Of a DNA stretch of 64,000 bases, positions 21,560-43,420 are shown piece after piece (the first letter of the stretch is position 1; the number at the start of each line of letters is the position of its first letter). This DNA is from Echinometra lucunter (Eukaryota; Echinodermata; Echinoidea; Camarodonta; Echinometridae), in NCBI GenBank assembly GCA_029962745.1, contig CM057152.1:25914507-25978506 (forward strand). The letters are read 5' to 3'. Below the pieces are notes generated by a model, which worked only from the letters and a program-made list of their open reading frames with translations, was not told the origin of the DNA and ran no database searches. Made by a program: the position numbers and the translations under genes.

Positions 21560-24500
21560 CTGTTGGAAAGAGAGGAAGAATAAGAGATTTTACCTGCAAG
21601 TAGCAATGGGTGTTTGATGATTAAATCACAGCTGTTTAAACATACTTTGAAGTTTGTAATTTAAAACTAGTGAAGATATGTAATAATTCAATGTATTCAA
21701 GGGAAAACATAAGTGGAAAAATATTTCACTGAAATTAATTGCCTGTAACAGTTGACCATATTTCTTTTTCCACAAAGGCAACAAAGAGGCCTACATAAAT
21801 GTTCTATATATCCAATGGCATTTGAGAGACAAAAATCTGCTAATAAACAAGTCTGTATGTCACAGAAACCTCTACGCATGATAATGCATTTGAATTTCAA
21901 AATTACTAGTGGATCAAAGATAAAGAGTCAGTAATGCCCATTTTGTTCTAGGCATACATGTAGTATTAAGTCTTCACTTACCATTAAATGTAGTGCCACA
22001 CCATACACAATATCGATGCTGTGTTCTTAAATAGTGGGTCAGCTCACTTAACTTGTCTGTAGTCTAGATTACATGAAAATATGAAATAACATTTGATCAG
22101 TGATCCTTTTCGTATAATATGATTTCTTTTTAAATCAATAACTAGGGAGAAATAAGTTGGGCAGATAACTTTAATTTCATTACAGAATTACGACAATGAT
22201 CACAATGACATAAATGGTAAGTTCACAAAAATGAAAAAAGCTGAAAGCAAAAACGAGGATTCATACATGTAAGATTATGGTGGTGATAATTGGAATGATA
22301 TGGAGATGAATACAACTATGATTGAAAATCTAAGTGATTAACAATGTAATTACATGTATAACTAGAGATAATGGTGATGACAATTAGAATGGCTGACACA
22401 AAAAGAATCTATGATTTTAAAGGAAAGATTACATGATGAAAGGTTTATTACCGGTACTGAAACTTGAGAGCAGTGTTGATGACACCATAATCATTGATGA
22501 TGGTAAACCCTTGACATAAGGATATGTATTAAGGACAATGGATTTTAAAATAAGCTGCTGTCAACACGCCATGCATCATTCTTACAGCTTTTCAAAGCAG
22601 GGGATGTATCTGTCTATGAAATAAAAAAACTAAATTTCAACCTGCCCAGGACCTAAAAAGCCAGGGCAAGCAACACAACAGTTACTTGGGTGGTGGTATA
22701 TGTCTGTTTTTACTAGCTGTACCTCAGTGAAAGACATTCTTGATTTGCTGTAATTTGTAAATACAGTGTATTTTCCTTTATTAAAAAGCAATGAGCAAGA
22801 CCTGCTGGATTTGGGTGAAGGCCTTAGGTGAGCTACTAATCTCTAGAAGTACAAATTAGTAATCCAGTAGTTCTAATCTTATAGTTTGAGATGAAATTAG
22901 TAATTTCTTACGAGGCATTAGAAATTTCCTAGGAAAAGCAATAGAATATCACACTCTGCAGCATATTTGAGAACATATGTAAATGATGCACAAAGATGTC
23001 AATAAACAGATAAAGAAAATCTTGCTTTACTTGAAATTTGTAAATAAGGGTGTATATGGACATGTTTAAAGGTGTCCCCCTCTTCATGTGAGAAGACTTT
23101 TTGAAGTGACCAGAAATATAGCAGGTCTACAGGTGCATATGGCATGACATCATGCCACACAACCAGGTATTTCTAACCTCAGACAAGGTTTCTGTTAATT
23201 CAAAGTTATTGACATCAACAACCTGATTGTCATACATAGATTTTTTTTTTTGGGGGGGGGGATAAATTTTAGTCAGGAATTCACACTTGAAATGTCAACA
23301 ACTTGTAAGACCCCCTTTTCTTAAACCACTGCTGCACCAATCACAGTCAAATGGCATGGACTTTTTATGTCATATACAGGCTACTCTCGATATGGCGAGC
23401 ACGGATACGAGGTTTTGTTACGAGGACATTTTCTCAGTCCCAAAAAGATTTCACATGAACCCAATGACACACAAACCCGCTTACAAAGAGCACGAAAATT
23501 TCATTATGACGAGCTTATCTTGTTGACCGCAAGACAAAGAAAGTAACAAAAAATGTGTCCCATTATAAATCAATCGAATATCATTGATCACAGCCTGCCT
23601 TCTGTAATCTTAAAAGATTCTGACCAGCTTAATAGTTTAAGAAAAGAGCACAGTGAATGTATGAAGAACTGTGTCGTGCATGAGGGAGTGTGTAATTCAC
23701 TTGTGTGTAAGATGCGTGTATATGAGTGTGTACAGATCGGCAGGGGTGGCGCCAGGGTGTTTTGATGGGGGGGGGGGGGGCAAGATGACCCATAGGTAAA
23801 TTTACATTCTAAATGAAAAAATAGGGGTACTATATGGTTGCATGACCTAGCCCTCTCTTTTCCCATACTATTCTTTCTTCTTTTTCTCTTTTTTTCTTTT
23901 TCTATCACTTACCCCCACTTAAATGCTACTCCATGATCCACGAAACTTTGAGAAATCAGTATGGTCGTGTAAAACTTGATGCCATTTTACCTACTGCACT
24001 TCGATCTAACATATCATTATTCCCCCCCCCCCCCACAAAGCGCAGCACACACATAGCCAGCGCACAAGGCAATCTTCGCATGCAAGACTGCGAATATACG
24101 GCCATGCGTGTAATGCAAATTACCTGCCGCTTGTGTTCGTAATTTCGTAAAACAGTCTGAAATTCAAAACAACTATGAATTTTTGGAATGCTTGGCAACT
24201 CTGCCTTAGGCAGGGTGAGTAATATTGGGAGAAATGGTTGTTCTGTTAATGTGGCTGCCCTCAATAATGGTGCATTTATGAAAGACAAGAACTGCTTATT
24301 TAAATGCAATGAAAACTCACTGATAAATCATCTCCCTCTTCCTCGTCATCTTCCTCCTCTTCCTCTTCTTCATATTTAGGTTGCAACTTCTTGGGCCAGT
24401 ACCAAATAACCTCCGGTTCACTGTAACCCTGAGAGATAAATTACATCAAAGATCAGATCAATCTATCAAGTAAATGTCTGTCAACATCGTATATGGTAAT

Positions 24501-27209
24501 TTACACAATAATAAAACATTAACTCTAAAGGCTCGTTCAGATATGACACGACAAATCCCCCCAGTTTTCTGTGTAGTAAGTGAATGGGATATCAGACGGC
24601 AAAAAAAATCTTTTAAAGCACTGAGGCAAGAGGCCTTTTTTTTCCTCTTGGTGGCAAAAATGCTGTGGACCAATCAGATTCTTAAAAAGTTAGTGCAAAA
24701 TATGTCATGAGTTTATCTGCACAACTTTTGACAAAAAAAATCTTTTATTTGATAGGTGACGTGTTAATACGCATTCAGCAACCTAAGCGGCATGGTATGT
24801 CGCGCCATATCTGAACACTAAAAGAAATGCGGAGGTTGTCACAACATATCTGAACAAGACTTAACAGGGTCGAGGGAGGGGGGGCAGAATTGCCCCCCCC
24901 CCCCCCCGTCAATGTTTTGAACAAAGTATGCTGCGACATTTCATGACTTCTTTCAAATCTTGCGCATCTTTTGACACCAAATTCGCGACGCCCGTGTGCA
25001 TGGTTCCAAAGTTATGTAACATTCTGTACTTGCACATCGGACAAAAATCTGCTCAAACACATGATTTCAAGCATATTTTCAATACAAGTTATGTTTTCAG
25101 AGATAATTCATAAATGTAAAAAATAAAAATCACTTTTATTGAATAAAATTAATCAATTTTATGTCGTGCATGATCGCAAAAGCTTCGCCAACAAATTTTG
25201 TTGAAAAAACATTGAAAAAAAAGGTAAAAAAACAATGAAAAAAATAAGAAATTCAGATTGACACTTCAATTTTTTTTCAAATATAGAAAACTACGTAGCA
25301 CGTCTTTACCAAAAATTAGCACTTCTGGAGCTTTATCAATTGATTTAGAATAAAATGTCTGATTCATTCATAAATAGATATTTTTGTACATTATGTCACG
25401 GACGATGTGCCCGCCGATTTTCGTCGCAATTGTGCGGTTGACACCCGAGATCTCAGAGGGGAGGAGGCGAATCAGCCTCCCCCTCCCCCCCTCCCCACCA
25501 CAGCTGTGAGATGGTCTAAATAACGCTGCCTTTATAGGGTTAAGCCCTGTACCAGAAAAGTCCAGAAAGAAGATTATTATATAGAGGATTAAGAAAAATC
25601 TTGGAGAAATGGAAAACATTTCAACCAAAGACTCGAACATCATGGTTTGTTATGTAGATTACAGGTCTTTCAGCTGAATGGAAATGGTCTCCCCATTTTA
25701 CAAAATAGTTAATGATGCAAACTAAATCTGTCGATTTGAGAGCAATGTGTATTCTACCTGCATCTGATCCAGATGTGCGCAGGCCTTCTGACTGTTGTAC
25801 AGATCCTTCTCAACTTCCTTCTCAGAGAATCTCTCACTCATCTGTTGGAGAAAGTTTCCTCTACGATGAACTTCCATCTTGGCTCTCTTGTGGACCATGG
25901 CTTCCCTCATCTTTGCCATCTCTTCTTTCTTTCTCTTGAGCTCTGCTTCCTGTCCAAGGCCTCCTCTGCCTAAAAAGATAACATTTGCAAAGACAAGATA
26001 CAAAATTATACCATTATTGAGAATTACTGTCTCAATCACACACCAGTTTTTCAACACCACAGATTATCACTGACAAAATACTTCTGATCTGGCAGTTTCA
26101 CTTAACTGGAACCTTTGACATTCAAAGAAAAGGTATGTTATGATCTCCTTCCTATGAAATGACTTTGTACAAGCTCAATGATGTACACTTTGGCATAATG
26201 TACTATATCAAACCACACATACCAGGAATTTACATATTTCAAGAGACACAAAGTTCTTAACAACTGTAAAGGTTAGAATTTAAACCATGGGCAATTCCAC
26301 ATGGGAAGCACAATCGGCTAACTTCAGATTTATAGTAAAATCAATCACTTTGATAGTCCTGAATAGCCAAACCCTTGAATTCAAAGAAGCTAAAACAAAA
26401 AGGAATTCCACCATCTTAGTCAGTATTGGTATAATGCATGTTTGATTCTACAAGACATTTTTGTTATTTGAAAGTAGCACCATTTTCTGGTAATTCCATT
26501 AATACCAAGGTACATACACATGTACCACAATATCATGAATGTAAGTAGAAAACTGAATGAAAGAGTTCAGGTGAGGAATGGGCATATTTTCAGAGTATTA
26601 AATGGTAAGAAGGAAGGCAGGATACAAAATAGGCACACAAACTCTAAAAATGTGAGTAATGGAATCGCGAATTGTCATTCTGTTACCGTGGAATTGCCCA
26701 TGTGCATCCAACTTTGTGGTAATGACAAGTTATCATCACCGTGATAAAATGTGCTATCAAATCATTATTCTCTTACCTGTCTTAATCTCAATTCCCACTG
26801 GTTCTGCTCTTCCACTACCTGCAGAAAAAAGTCAATTGAGAAAAAAAATCACAAAACATAAAACCCTTTTAAGAAAAACAAACATTTTCAGACAGCCTTG
26901 CTATCATCATATCTATGGTCAAAATGTGCACAGGGGCACATCTGTGCTACAGGTATAAAACCATCCCTTCCAAAAAAATGCTAGAGGTCTAAAACCATCC
27001 CTTCCAGAAAAATGAGGTCATCATAGTGCAGTTAGAGGCGTCGATCCATTTTTCGAATTGGGGGGGGGGGGGGGGGCAAGACACCGGGCAAGATGACCAA
27101 GCGGAGATGAACCCATGGCTAATATTTGTACATACACACCCCCTGACATATATACATACATATATATATATTTAGACCTCTAGCACAGATGTGCCCCTAT
27201 GTATGTATA

Positions 27210-27253
<44 letters not shown>

Positions 27254-30200
27254 AGGCCTATATCAACGTGAAGCATTTTCAAATTGGGGAAATTAGGCAA
27301 CTTGGTATGTGAACCATCCTGCTTTTTTTTTTTTTTTTTCAATTTTGCGAGCGCACGAAGCGAGGGAGCAAAAAATAAAAAATTTCTTGTTATGAGAGAA
27401 GGGTTTAGTTATCATATAAGCATAAATGATATCTAATATTCATGTATATGGTTACCTCGCTGCCAAATATGAACTCTATTTTGTCACATTGCTGGTCCAT
27501 TGTTGCTGCCCCCAAAACCACTCTGTTTTTTTAATATTACGAGCGAGCGAAGCGAGCGAGGAAGCACACACTATTTTTCATGGTAGATGCAGTAAACCCT
27601 TCGACAAATTATGCTGTGAGCCAATGAAACATCTACATTATCTATTCGGTCTCATCTCACTAAATTGGTTTGCTTTTCAAAACCATTAATATGAAACGAG
27701 CGAGCGCAGCGAGCGAGGAAAAATATGCCCTTTTCCATATGATAGAAGTGTTATTTTGTCATCATAATAATGTGATAAAAATGTGATATGCACTATACAA
27801 GAATGGAATATTATCATCATTATCATCAGAATACACTATAAACCTGTCATGCCTGTATGATATCTAAATAATACATCCGATCACCTGTGTGCCAAATATG
27901 ACACTATTTTAGCTACCTCGCTTGCAGTCCGAATCCATTCTGTTTCTACCATAGCAAGCAAAGTCAACGACCGATCCCGGCAAAATTACATGGATTCGTC
28001 CCAAAATCTGTCAACCACCTTGCTGCCCAAATATAATGATATTTTGGAATCTCGCTGCTATACTAAGCTACTTGCTTCCCGAAATCATCTTGTATCTAGC
28101 TTTTACCAGCGAGAGTATATAGCAAGCTAGTTAACGAAAAATATGTTTTTGTCTTGCGTTTTTCTTTTTATCCAGGCCGTTATCTCCTGAAAGTTTATCT
28201 ATTTTTAGGTCAACTGGCCGCTCGATTTCTAGGAGTGATATCTTGTTTGGTTATATTACTTCCTATGAGTAGAAGAATAGTATAACATTAGATAGAAACA
28301 CAAGATGCAAACCGATTTCCTTTCATAAGAATAGTAATTTTCATCGGCATTGGTTAAGATACTTAAATGCGAGCGAGCGCTTCCCAGTGTCCCATTTTCT
28401 TTCTTTTTTCTTGTTTACGCTTTCATTTCACTTCCTTTCTTCCTTTTCCTTTCTTTTCTCTTTCTTTTTTCTTTTTCCTTTTTTCTTTTTTTTTTTTTTG
28501 GGGGGGGGGGAATTATTGGGGGGGGGGGGGGCAAAATGATATCTTTGCCCCCCCAATTTTCTTGGGGGGGGGGCAACTGCCCCCTGCCCCCCCAGGATCG
28601 ACGCCTCTGAGTGCAGTGGTATTTGGATGTAATTACAAGGACACTACTGTAAACTTTAAGTAAAACAACATTTGTTCTTTCGTTTCAAGTCTGGTATTTT
28701 CCCCACTAACCTGTCTTGCCAAGTCCTGTGCCTTGTTTGTAACCCATCTTCTGCAACATAGCAAATCCTTTGCTCTGCGTTGATATTGCACTATTTAGAC
28801 CCTTTTGCCTCTGTTCCTCTTCTCGCACCTTCACTGGTTTGAATTTGGCCTTGTTCTTTTCAGCTGCCTCCTTTCTCTTGGCTTCCATCTTGTTCTGACG
28901 AGCAGCCTTTCCCCAAGCCAGCTGCTTTGGTTTTGTGTCTTTGCTGAAATTTCATGGAAATTTTTTTAATATGAAAAGATGGAAATCAAAATGAGAGATG
29001 AGGAAGAATGATATGACTTGTGCATTGTAGAAGGATTTATTTAAATTTATTATATTTTTGCTTTCTTTCAACAACAACAACAACAAAAAAGTGGGTGAAA
29101 AACTTTGACTGTTGATGAAGTTCATTAGCAGAGGAATGTCAGGCTCGGACAATGGAAGTGGAGGGGCACCATCTGTCTGCCAAAAAAGTGCCCCTCCACT
29201 TTCATTGTTGAGCCTCGATGTTCCCCCGCCACTGAAACAATTATTGTCCACAGAAAGAAACAAAATAAAAAGTGAACATGAATGATGATCAAGTTATCAA
29301 CCCTATACAGTGGAACCTCATTATTAAGAACACTTTTATAACAAACTCTCGTTATAACAAGGTCATTTTGCTGGTCCAACTTCTTTGTATTTCATTGTTT
29401 TTAGCCCTGATATACACGTAACAAGGTTTCGATATAAAGAGCTAATTTCCTTGGTTCAGAGGAGTTTGTTATAACGAAGTTCGCCTTATTATTCTTTCTG
29501 TTGATCATGATGGATCAAACTTCAACTAAATAAATTCATCTAAACAAAGTCACTTCATCTAAAAGATAAAAAAATAAGTAAGTGTTAGACTATAATTTTG
29601 AAAAATATATAAAAAAGAATCTCTGTATGAACTCATTCCGAATCCGTAATTTACAGTATTTACACAGGGCGTGACAAATCCGCTTGCCCGCTTGCCCGGG
29701 GCAAGTAAAAATCATGGGCGGGCAAGCAAATGTCAAACTCACTTGCCCGATCGGGCAAGTGGTGATTTTTACAATAAAAGCATTCAAAATCAAATTAGCC
29801 TACAGAAAGGTGGAAAAAGTCACAATTTCCATATTATCTCAAACCGGCAAAAACCAGAGAAATTGAAGTAAGATTACCATGATTTATTGCTAAGTTTATA
29901 TCCACTTATTGTCCGAAAATGGTCTGTGGAGGCTGCATTAGATCCCAAACTGACTCAACCATTGCGGACTCGACCAGTCGGTCCAAACACAAGACTCGCA
30001 CTTTTGCAAAACGGGTAACCGTTAAAAAAATGTAGAGAAAAATCCTTCGACACAACTGGCAAAGCATCGCTAAAATTCACATCTCACACCTTTGAAATGG
30101 CTTTTACTAAACACTCGGGTCGCATCGCCCTGGAAAACACTCGGGTCGTGGCTCGCTGGGTATGGGGCGCCAAGTGTTAACTAAGTTATTTGGTCCAAAA

Positions 30201-32086
30201 CTGCACAATTTAGTGTCAAATAAGTTCACTCAAAACTTTATTTATTTATAGAATTCACGAACAGTGAACCATGTTCGTTACAAAATGAAATGCAACAGAC
30301 GATTTTGCAAAAAACCTCCCACCAATAGAATAAACATACAGAATTTATAATTATGATCTCTCATTAAGCCTGCTATATTCACTTCGCCCGGACATTGAAT
30401 ATGTTTCGTTACAAACACTTTGTGCATAGCACAGGGTGGGAGGATCAGTTTACCAGAATATGCTTGTGGGCGTGGCTATGAGGGTTTTGATTTTACTGTA
30501 CACTGACTGTAGTTTTGGACCGAATAACGTAGTTAACACCCAGCTAGCCGCGACTCGAGTGTTTTCCAGCGCGACGCGACCCGAGTGTTTAGTAAAAGCC
30601 TTTGAAATGCCCTTCCAATGTCCATATTTTCTTAAAAGTGGTTTAATTTGGTCATTTACTAACAATGAAAAGAGATATCAGTTCCTTCTTGGATCAGAAA
30701 GATCGAGTGTAAATATGCCGTCATTATCGTACGATAATTAGTACATTCCCACATACGTGTTTTCGTGTTGGTTGATGTACTTAACATCACACGGTACCAT
30801 TCAAAAGTCGATCTTTCTGAGCGAAGAAGGAAGTTATAATTTCTCTTTTTATTTTGGGTAAATAACCAAATGAGAACATGGACATTGGAAGGACATTTCA
30901 TAGGTGTGAGACATGAATTTTAACTATATTTTGGCAGTTGTGAGGAAGGATTTCAGGCTCTCTTTATTTCATTATTTTTTTATCCAACATTACTGTAGAT
31001 CTATTTTAAACAGTTACCGCCGTCTTCATTTTTTTTTTCTTACTAAAATGGGTTTTAAACATTTTGCAAAAACCTTAAATGACTAAGCCCTATTTAAAAT
31101 ATTTACTACTGGAAAAAAATGAGATAAAAACAAAGGAAATAAAAAGAAAATTTGGGCAAGTTGTTCTTCCTTGAGGGCAACCAAATTTTTTTTTCACTTG
31201 CCCTGTACAGGGCAAGTGAAGAAAAATTTTTTGTAGAGGCCTGTTTACAGATTATGGAGAAAATTTTGTGAAAAAAACTTACCGAGAGTTGTCCTTTTAA
31301 ACCTACCATTTTGAAGCAACATTGCCAATTTGAGGATTGCCATGGAAGTAAATTGAGACTTTTCAAACTTTCATAACTTTCACGTTTCAAAATCGATTTT
31401 GATGGAACTTTTATAAAATTGATTCTCTCTATCCTCCCTTTTCATTAAAATGGATATTTCCCCATGGTTTTAATCTCCTTTAAGTAATAACTTTGATGTT
31501 TTGCCATAGGCAGAGTCGTAACACGTAACAGTTAGTAGTCTCCTTGCACTACATGTACTGTACAGGCTTATCTAAAGATAAGCTGGTAGTGGTACTCCAC
31601 AATTGCTTTTACAAGTGAATAGGCTTCAATAGCTTTTGTGTGTATCAGCCTGCTAATTTCCAGTCTAGATCATTCTACAACACGAGACGAAAATAATTAT
31701 TCAAAATTTCACTTCCAACTCTGTCTCTGAATCCCCAAATTTGTGGCACAGCTCAGCCTCATGATATTAAGTCCCTGTTTGAATCAGGTAATCTAGCAAA
31801 TTTAAGAAAATGAAATCTTGCCAAGAGAAATTTTATTGTCTGTTTTTACTGCTGCAACAGCGAATGTTGGACACAGTCCCACATAGCATTAGGCATGTTA
31901 GGCATGGGCCTATGAGTGTCTCCTCGGTATTCAATTTACTGGGTATTCACTGTCTGAGGCAGAGAGATGCTAACATTAAAACCAACATATGGGGCAACGT
32001 TAGTTTAAATGGGAATTAAAAATATATTCTCACCTTTCTACAAGAAAACTGTCGGACATGTAATCATCGTCTTCACCTTCTGCCAT
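21504..32086 (-). CDS. GPATCH11: GPATCH11 (CCDC75) G-patch protein, 7 coding exons
   Basis: The spliced product is 261 residues (human about 258-285). Coding exons, in order, are 32086-32034, 28943-28711, 26818-26777, 25969-25758, 24428-24321, 22063-21982 and 21559-21504. Phases match at every junction. The start MAEGEDDDYMSDSFLVE matches human MAEEEDYMSDSF. Residues about 30-70 are a charged helical region, followed by the G-patch (about 76-109, GFAMLQKMGYKQGTGLGK then GIEIKTG), a charged coiled-coil (about 112-180), WYWPKKLQP, an acidic run (about 196-212), and a C-terminal DUF4187 part with HYLRTQHRYCVWCGTTF and Cys235, Cys238 and Cys252. G-patch proteins typically bind and activate DEAH-box RNA helicases, and GPATCH11 is reported in the nucleus and at kinetochores. 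The helicase partner here is inference. Intron 2 carries a full hAT-like element; intron 1 has a complex palindromic element. Confidence 0.93.
21982..22063 (-). CDS. GPATCH11: GPATCH11 coding exon 6
   Basis: The acceptor AATCTAG was chosen because it keeps phase 0; an AG 7 bases further in would break the frame. The exon encodes TTDKLSELTHYLRTQHRYC and VWCGTTFN, the Cys-x2-Cys part of the DUF4187 domain, and ends at AATG|GTAAGT. Confidence 0.9.
24321..24428 (-). CDS. GPATCH11: GPATCH11 coding exon 5
   Basis: The exon encodes GYSEPEVIWYWPKKLQPKY, then a Glu/Asp run and DDLS. The WYW motif matches human AWYWL and the acidic run matches human EEETEEDEEE. It is 36 whole codons. Confidence 0.92.
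24860..25510. mobile_element. Non-autonomous DNA element with G/C-run ends (copy 2)
   Basis: It is an inverted relative of 14018-14757. GACACCAAATTCGCGACGCCC (near 24974) and TTTTCGTCGCAATTGTGCGG (near 25420) pair with blocks there. Poly-G/C tracts mark both ends. It sits in GPATCH11 intron 4. Exact borders are uncertain. Confidence 0.55.
25758..25969 (-). CDS. GPATCH11: GPATCH11 coding exon 4
   Basis: The exon encodes GRGGLGQEAELKRKKEEMAK through SQKACAHLDQMQ, the charged coiled-coil. The end matches human SQRACQQLDVQ. It is 212 nt, phase 1 in and phase 0 out. Confidence 0.92.
26777..26818 (-). CDS. GPATCH11: GPATCH11 coding exon 3 (42-nt microexon)
   Basis: The acceptor is TTTCTGCAG and the donor ACAG|GTAAGA. 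The exon encodes GSGRAEPVGIEIKTG, the end of the G-patch. Phase 1 on both sides. Confidence 0.9.
27033..28609. mobile_element. hAT-like element, complete, in GPATCH11 intron 2
   Basis: TAGAGGCGTCGATCC at the left and GGATCGACGCCTCTG at the right are inverted repeats of hAT type. A perfect 8-bp target duplication AGTGCAGT flanks them (27025-27032 and 28610-28617). It is 1577 bp with no transposase frame. The interior has poly-G/C, an (AT)n microsatellite at 27200-27246, several GCGAGCGAAGCGAGC blocks (about 27345, 27541 and 27697) and a pyrimidine-rich arm. Its right end lies only 101 bases from the donor of coding exon 2. Confidence 0.9.
28711..28943 (-). CDS. GPATCH11: GPATCH11 coding exon 2
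   Basis: The acceptor is AAATTTCAG and the donor GACAG|GTTAGT. The exon encodes SKDTKPKQLAWGKAARQNKM, a Lys/Glu-rich helix, and the first part of the G-patch (GFAMLQKMGYKQGTGLGK). Confidence 0.94.
29308..29486. mobile_element. Pogo/mariner-like MITE (diverged)
   Basis: TA then CAGTGGAACCTCATTATTAA at the left, with TTATAACGAAGTTCGCCT before TA at the right. The internal GTTATAACAAGGTCATTTTG block is shared with 16452 and 17799. In GPATCH11 intron 1. Confidence 0.6.
29663..31245. mobile_element. Complex palindromic element, hAT-like ends
   Basis: The left end CAGGGCGTGACAAATCC and the complement of the right end (CAGGCCTCTACAAAAAA) agree in the CAGG.C..ACAAA pattern. GGGCAAGTG words cluster at both ends (29690-29770 and 31150-31220). 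Inside, 30090-30220 pairs with 30500-30620 (AACACTCGGGTCG against CGACCCGAGTGTT), and 30640-30720 pairs with 30800-30895. The flanks share only TTTACA, so the target duplication is uncertain. In GPATCH11 intron 1. Confidence 0.55.
32034..32086 (-). CDS. GPATCH11: GPATCH11 coding exon 1
   Basis: The exon encodes MAEGEDDDYMSDSFLVE and two bases of the next codon, ending at AAAG|GTGAGA. An open frame runs further upstream, but family similarity starts at this Met. Confidence 0.93.
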
Positions 32087-32220
32087 ATTCCTTGTTTCAA
32101 TTTTCCTCCTTTCCGTTTTAAGGTGACAATTTAGAAGTAAAACAATAGTCTTCCCAGAGCCGAGCCCCTGTGTAAAATTCGGCAGAGCTGAGGACCCACT
32201 GAACATATGAAAAGCCAAGC

Positions 32221-32352
32221 GGGCCGTTTCATGAAATCGTCATAAGTCTAACTTCTTCATGGACATCCCACTGAAACGGGTGTTGTAGAGTTAACGCACA
32301 TTTCATGTCCGTGATTAACTTAGACTAATGACGGTTTCATGAAACGCAGCCC
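32221..32352. mobile_element. Small MITE at the GPATCH11 5' flank
   Basis: GGGCCGTTTCATGAAAT at the left and the complement of GTTTCATGAAACGCAGCCC at the right are inverted repeats. The pairing goes on with GTCATAAGTCTAA against TTAGACTAATGAC. It is 132 bp, ends exactly at the assembly gap, and lies 135 bases upstream of the GPATCH11 ATG. Confidence 0.7.
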
Positions 32353-32852
32353 NNNNNNNNNNNNNNNNNNNNNNNNNNNNNNNNNNNNNNNNNNNNNNNN
32401 NNNNNNNNNNNNNNNNNNNNNNNNNNNNNNNNNNNNNNNNNNNNNNNNNNNNNNNNNNNNNNNNNNNNNNNNNNNNNNNNNNNNNNNNNNNNNNNNNNNN
32501 NNNNNNNNNNNNNNNNNNNNNNNNNNNNNNNNNNNNNNNNNNNNNNNNNNNNNNNNNNNNNNNNNNNNNNNNNNNNNNNNNNNNNNNNNNNNNNNNNNNN
32601 NNNNNNNNNNNNNNNNNNNNNNNNNNNNNNNNNNNNNNNNNNNNNNNNNNNNNNNNNNNNNNNNNNNNNNNNNNNNNNNNNNNNNNNNNNNNNNNNNNNN
32701 NNNNNNNNNNNNNNNNNNNNNNNNNNNNNNNNNNNNNNNNNNNNNNNNNNNNNNNNNNNNNNNNNNNNNNNNNNNNNNNNNNNNNNNNNNNNNNNNNNNN
32801 NNNNNNNNNNNNNNNNNNNNNNNNNNNNNNNNNNNNNNNNNNNNNNNNNNNN
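32353..32852. other. Assembly gap (500 N)
   Basis: Exactly 500 N, the round size used for gaps of unknown or estimated length. It may hide the GPATCH11 promoter. Confidence 0.99.
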
Positions 32853-33916
32853 AAGAAAGAAACTAAAAGTTACCAGTACATGGAGGTAATTTTATTCTTC
32901 AATGTCCATGTCCACCTAATTAGATAAATTGTTAAATAATTCAATTCACAAAAAAATTCAAAGAAACTAAAGGCTTCTCCTATCATTTGGGAACATGAAA
33001 AAGCATGAAAACCTATTCCAGGACCCCAATTCACTACATGACAGGCCATTCAGAATTACATTGTAAGAGCATTTCTGGAAGTACTGTCTCATTACATACC
33101 TGCCATTCCTGACAGCCAAGAAATAGGAACAAATCATTAAGAAATTTTCAAAAATAAGAACATTCATAAATTTTCTATTCAATACTACAGAAAAATTTGT
33201 ATAGAAATAGAACACATGGGTTAAAATGGCAATTTTCTTTTCCCCAAAATAAGAATATTCCTATTTAATAGAACAGTTGGCAGGTATGATGTGATTCGCA
33301 GAACTCAAGTTTACCTATACATTTACCAAAAACAAGAACAAATGAAAATGAATTGAAGAGAAATTAATCTTCCTATGTGTGAGTTTAGCTCCATAAGAAC
33401 ATGGAATCGTGTGCCTGAATCTCCTGCTGTTTACAATGATCAAATACAGTATTTAAAATGTCAATGGTGAAAAGCCAGAAAGGTAATAGCTATGTATCAC
33501 ATCCTAAATGTTAATGCTATTCTTGCTTTAAGCAGATGAATTATTGATTCTCCTTTGATGTGTTAACGTTTCCAACACAGTAATATCAGAGAGTCTCCGA
33601 ACCCATCATATTTGGCAACAAAATTCTCAATCGTGTTTGAAGGAAATAATGCCAGTTTCAGGTCAACGTCACAAAAATTCAAATCTTTGCAGTGTTCATG
33701 CATAGTCTTACTCCTTGCCAGATGACGTTGCTTTAATAAGGTCGGTCACTGAGAAGTCTCTCCAAACCACATTCCTTTCTTCTCTGCAAGGTGTGGCATA
33801 TGCATCACTCTCTCTCTGGCAACACATTTCTCATTGACATCTCTCTCAGTGGCTGTTGCAGTTATGGTGTCCTTGTTTGCTGAGTTCATGTTCTTCCCTC
33901 CCCTAAGCCCCATGGG
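32853..33916 (-). other. SRP54 3' untranslated / intergenic region
   Basis: It follows the SRP54 stop on the minus strand. Possible poly(A) signals are ATTAAA near 33731 and 33261 and AATAAA near 32890. No other coding frame is supported. Confidence 0.4.
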
Positions 33917-43281
<9,365 letters not shown>

Positions 43282-43420
43282 TCACGGTATGAGAAACTGC
43301 CTTGTACCAAACTCCTGCAATTTGCTTGTCTCACAGAGCTCCTTAAAGTACTAAAGTGGACGATTTCAGAAAAAGATCTGCACTGAGAAAAGGGGAAAAG
43401 AATTAAAAACTAGATGAATC

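Noticed and set aside
32339..32866. Open frame across the N gap
   Set aside because: It consists almost entirely of unknown bases.
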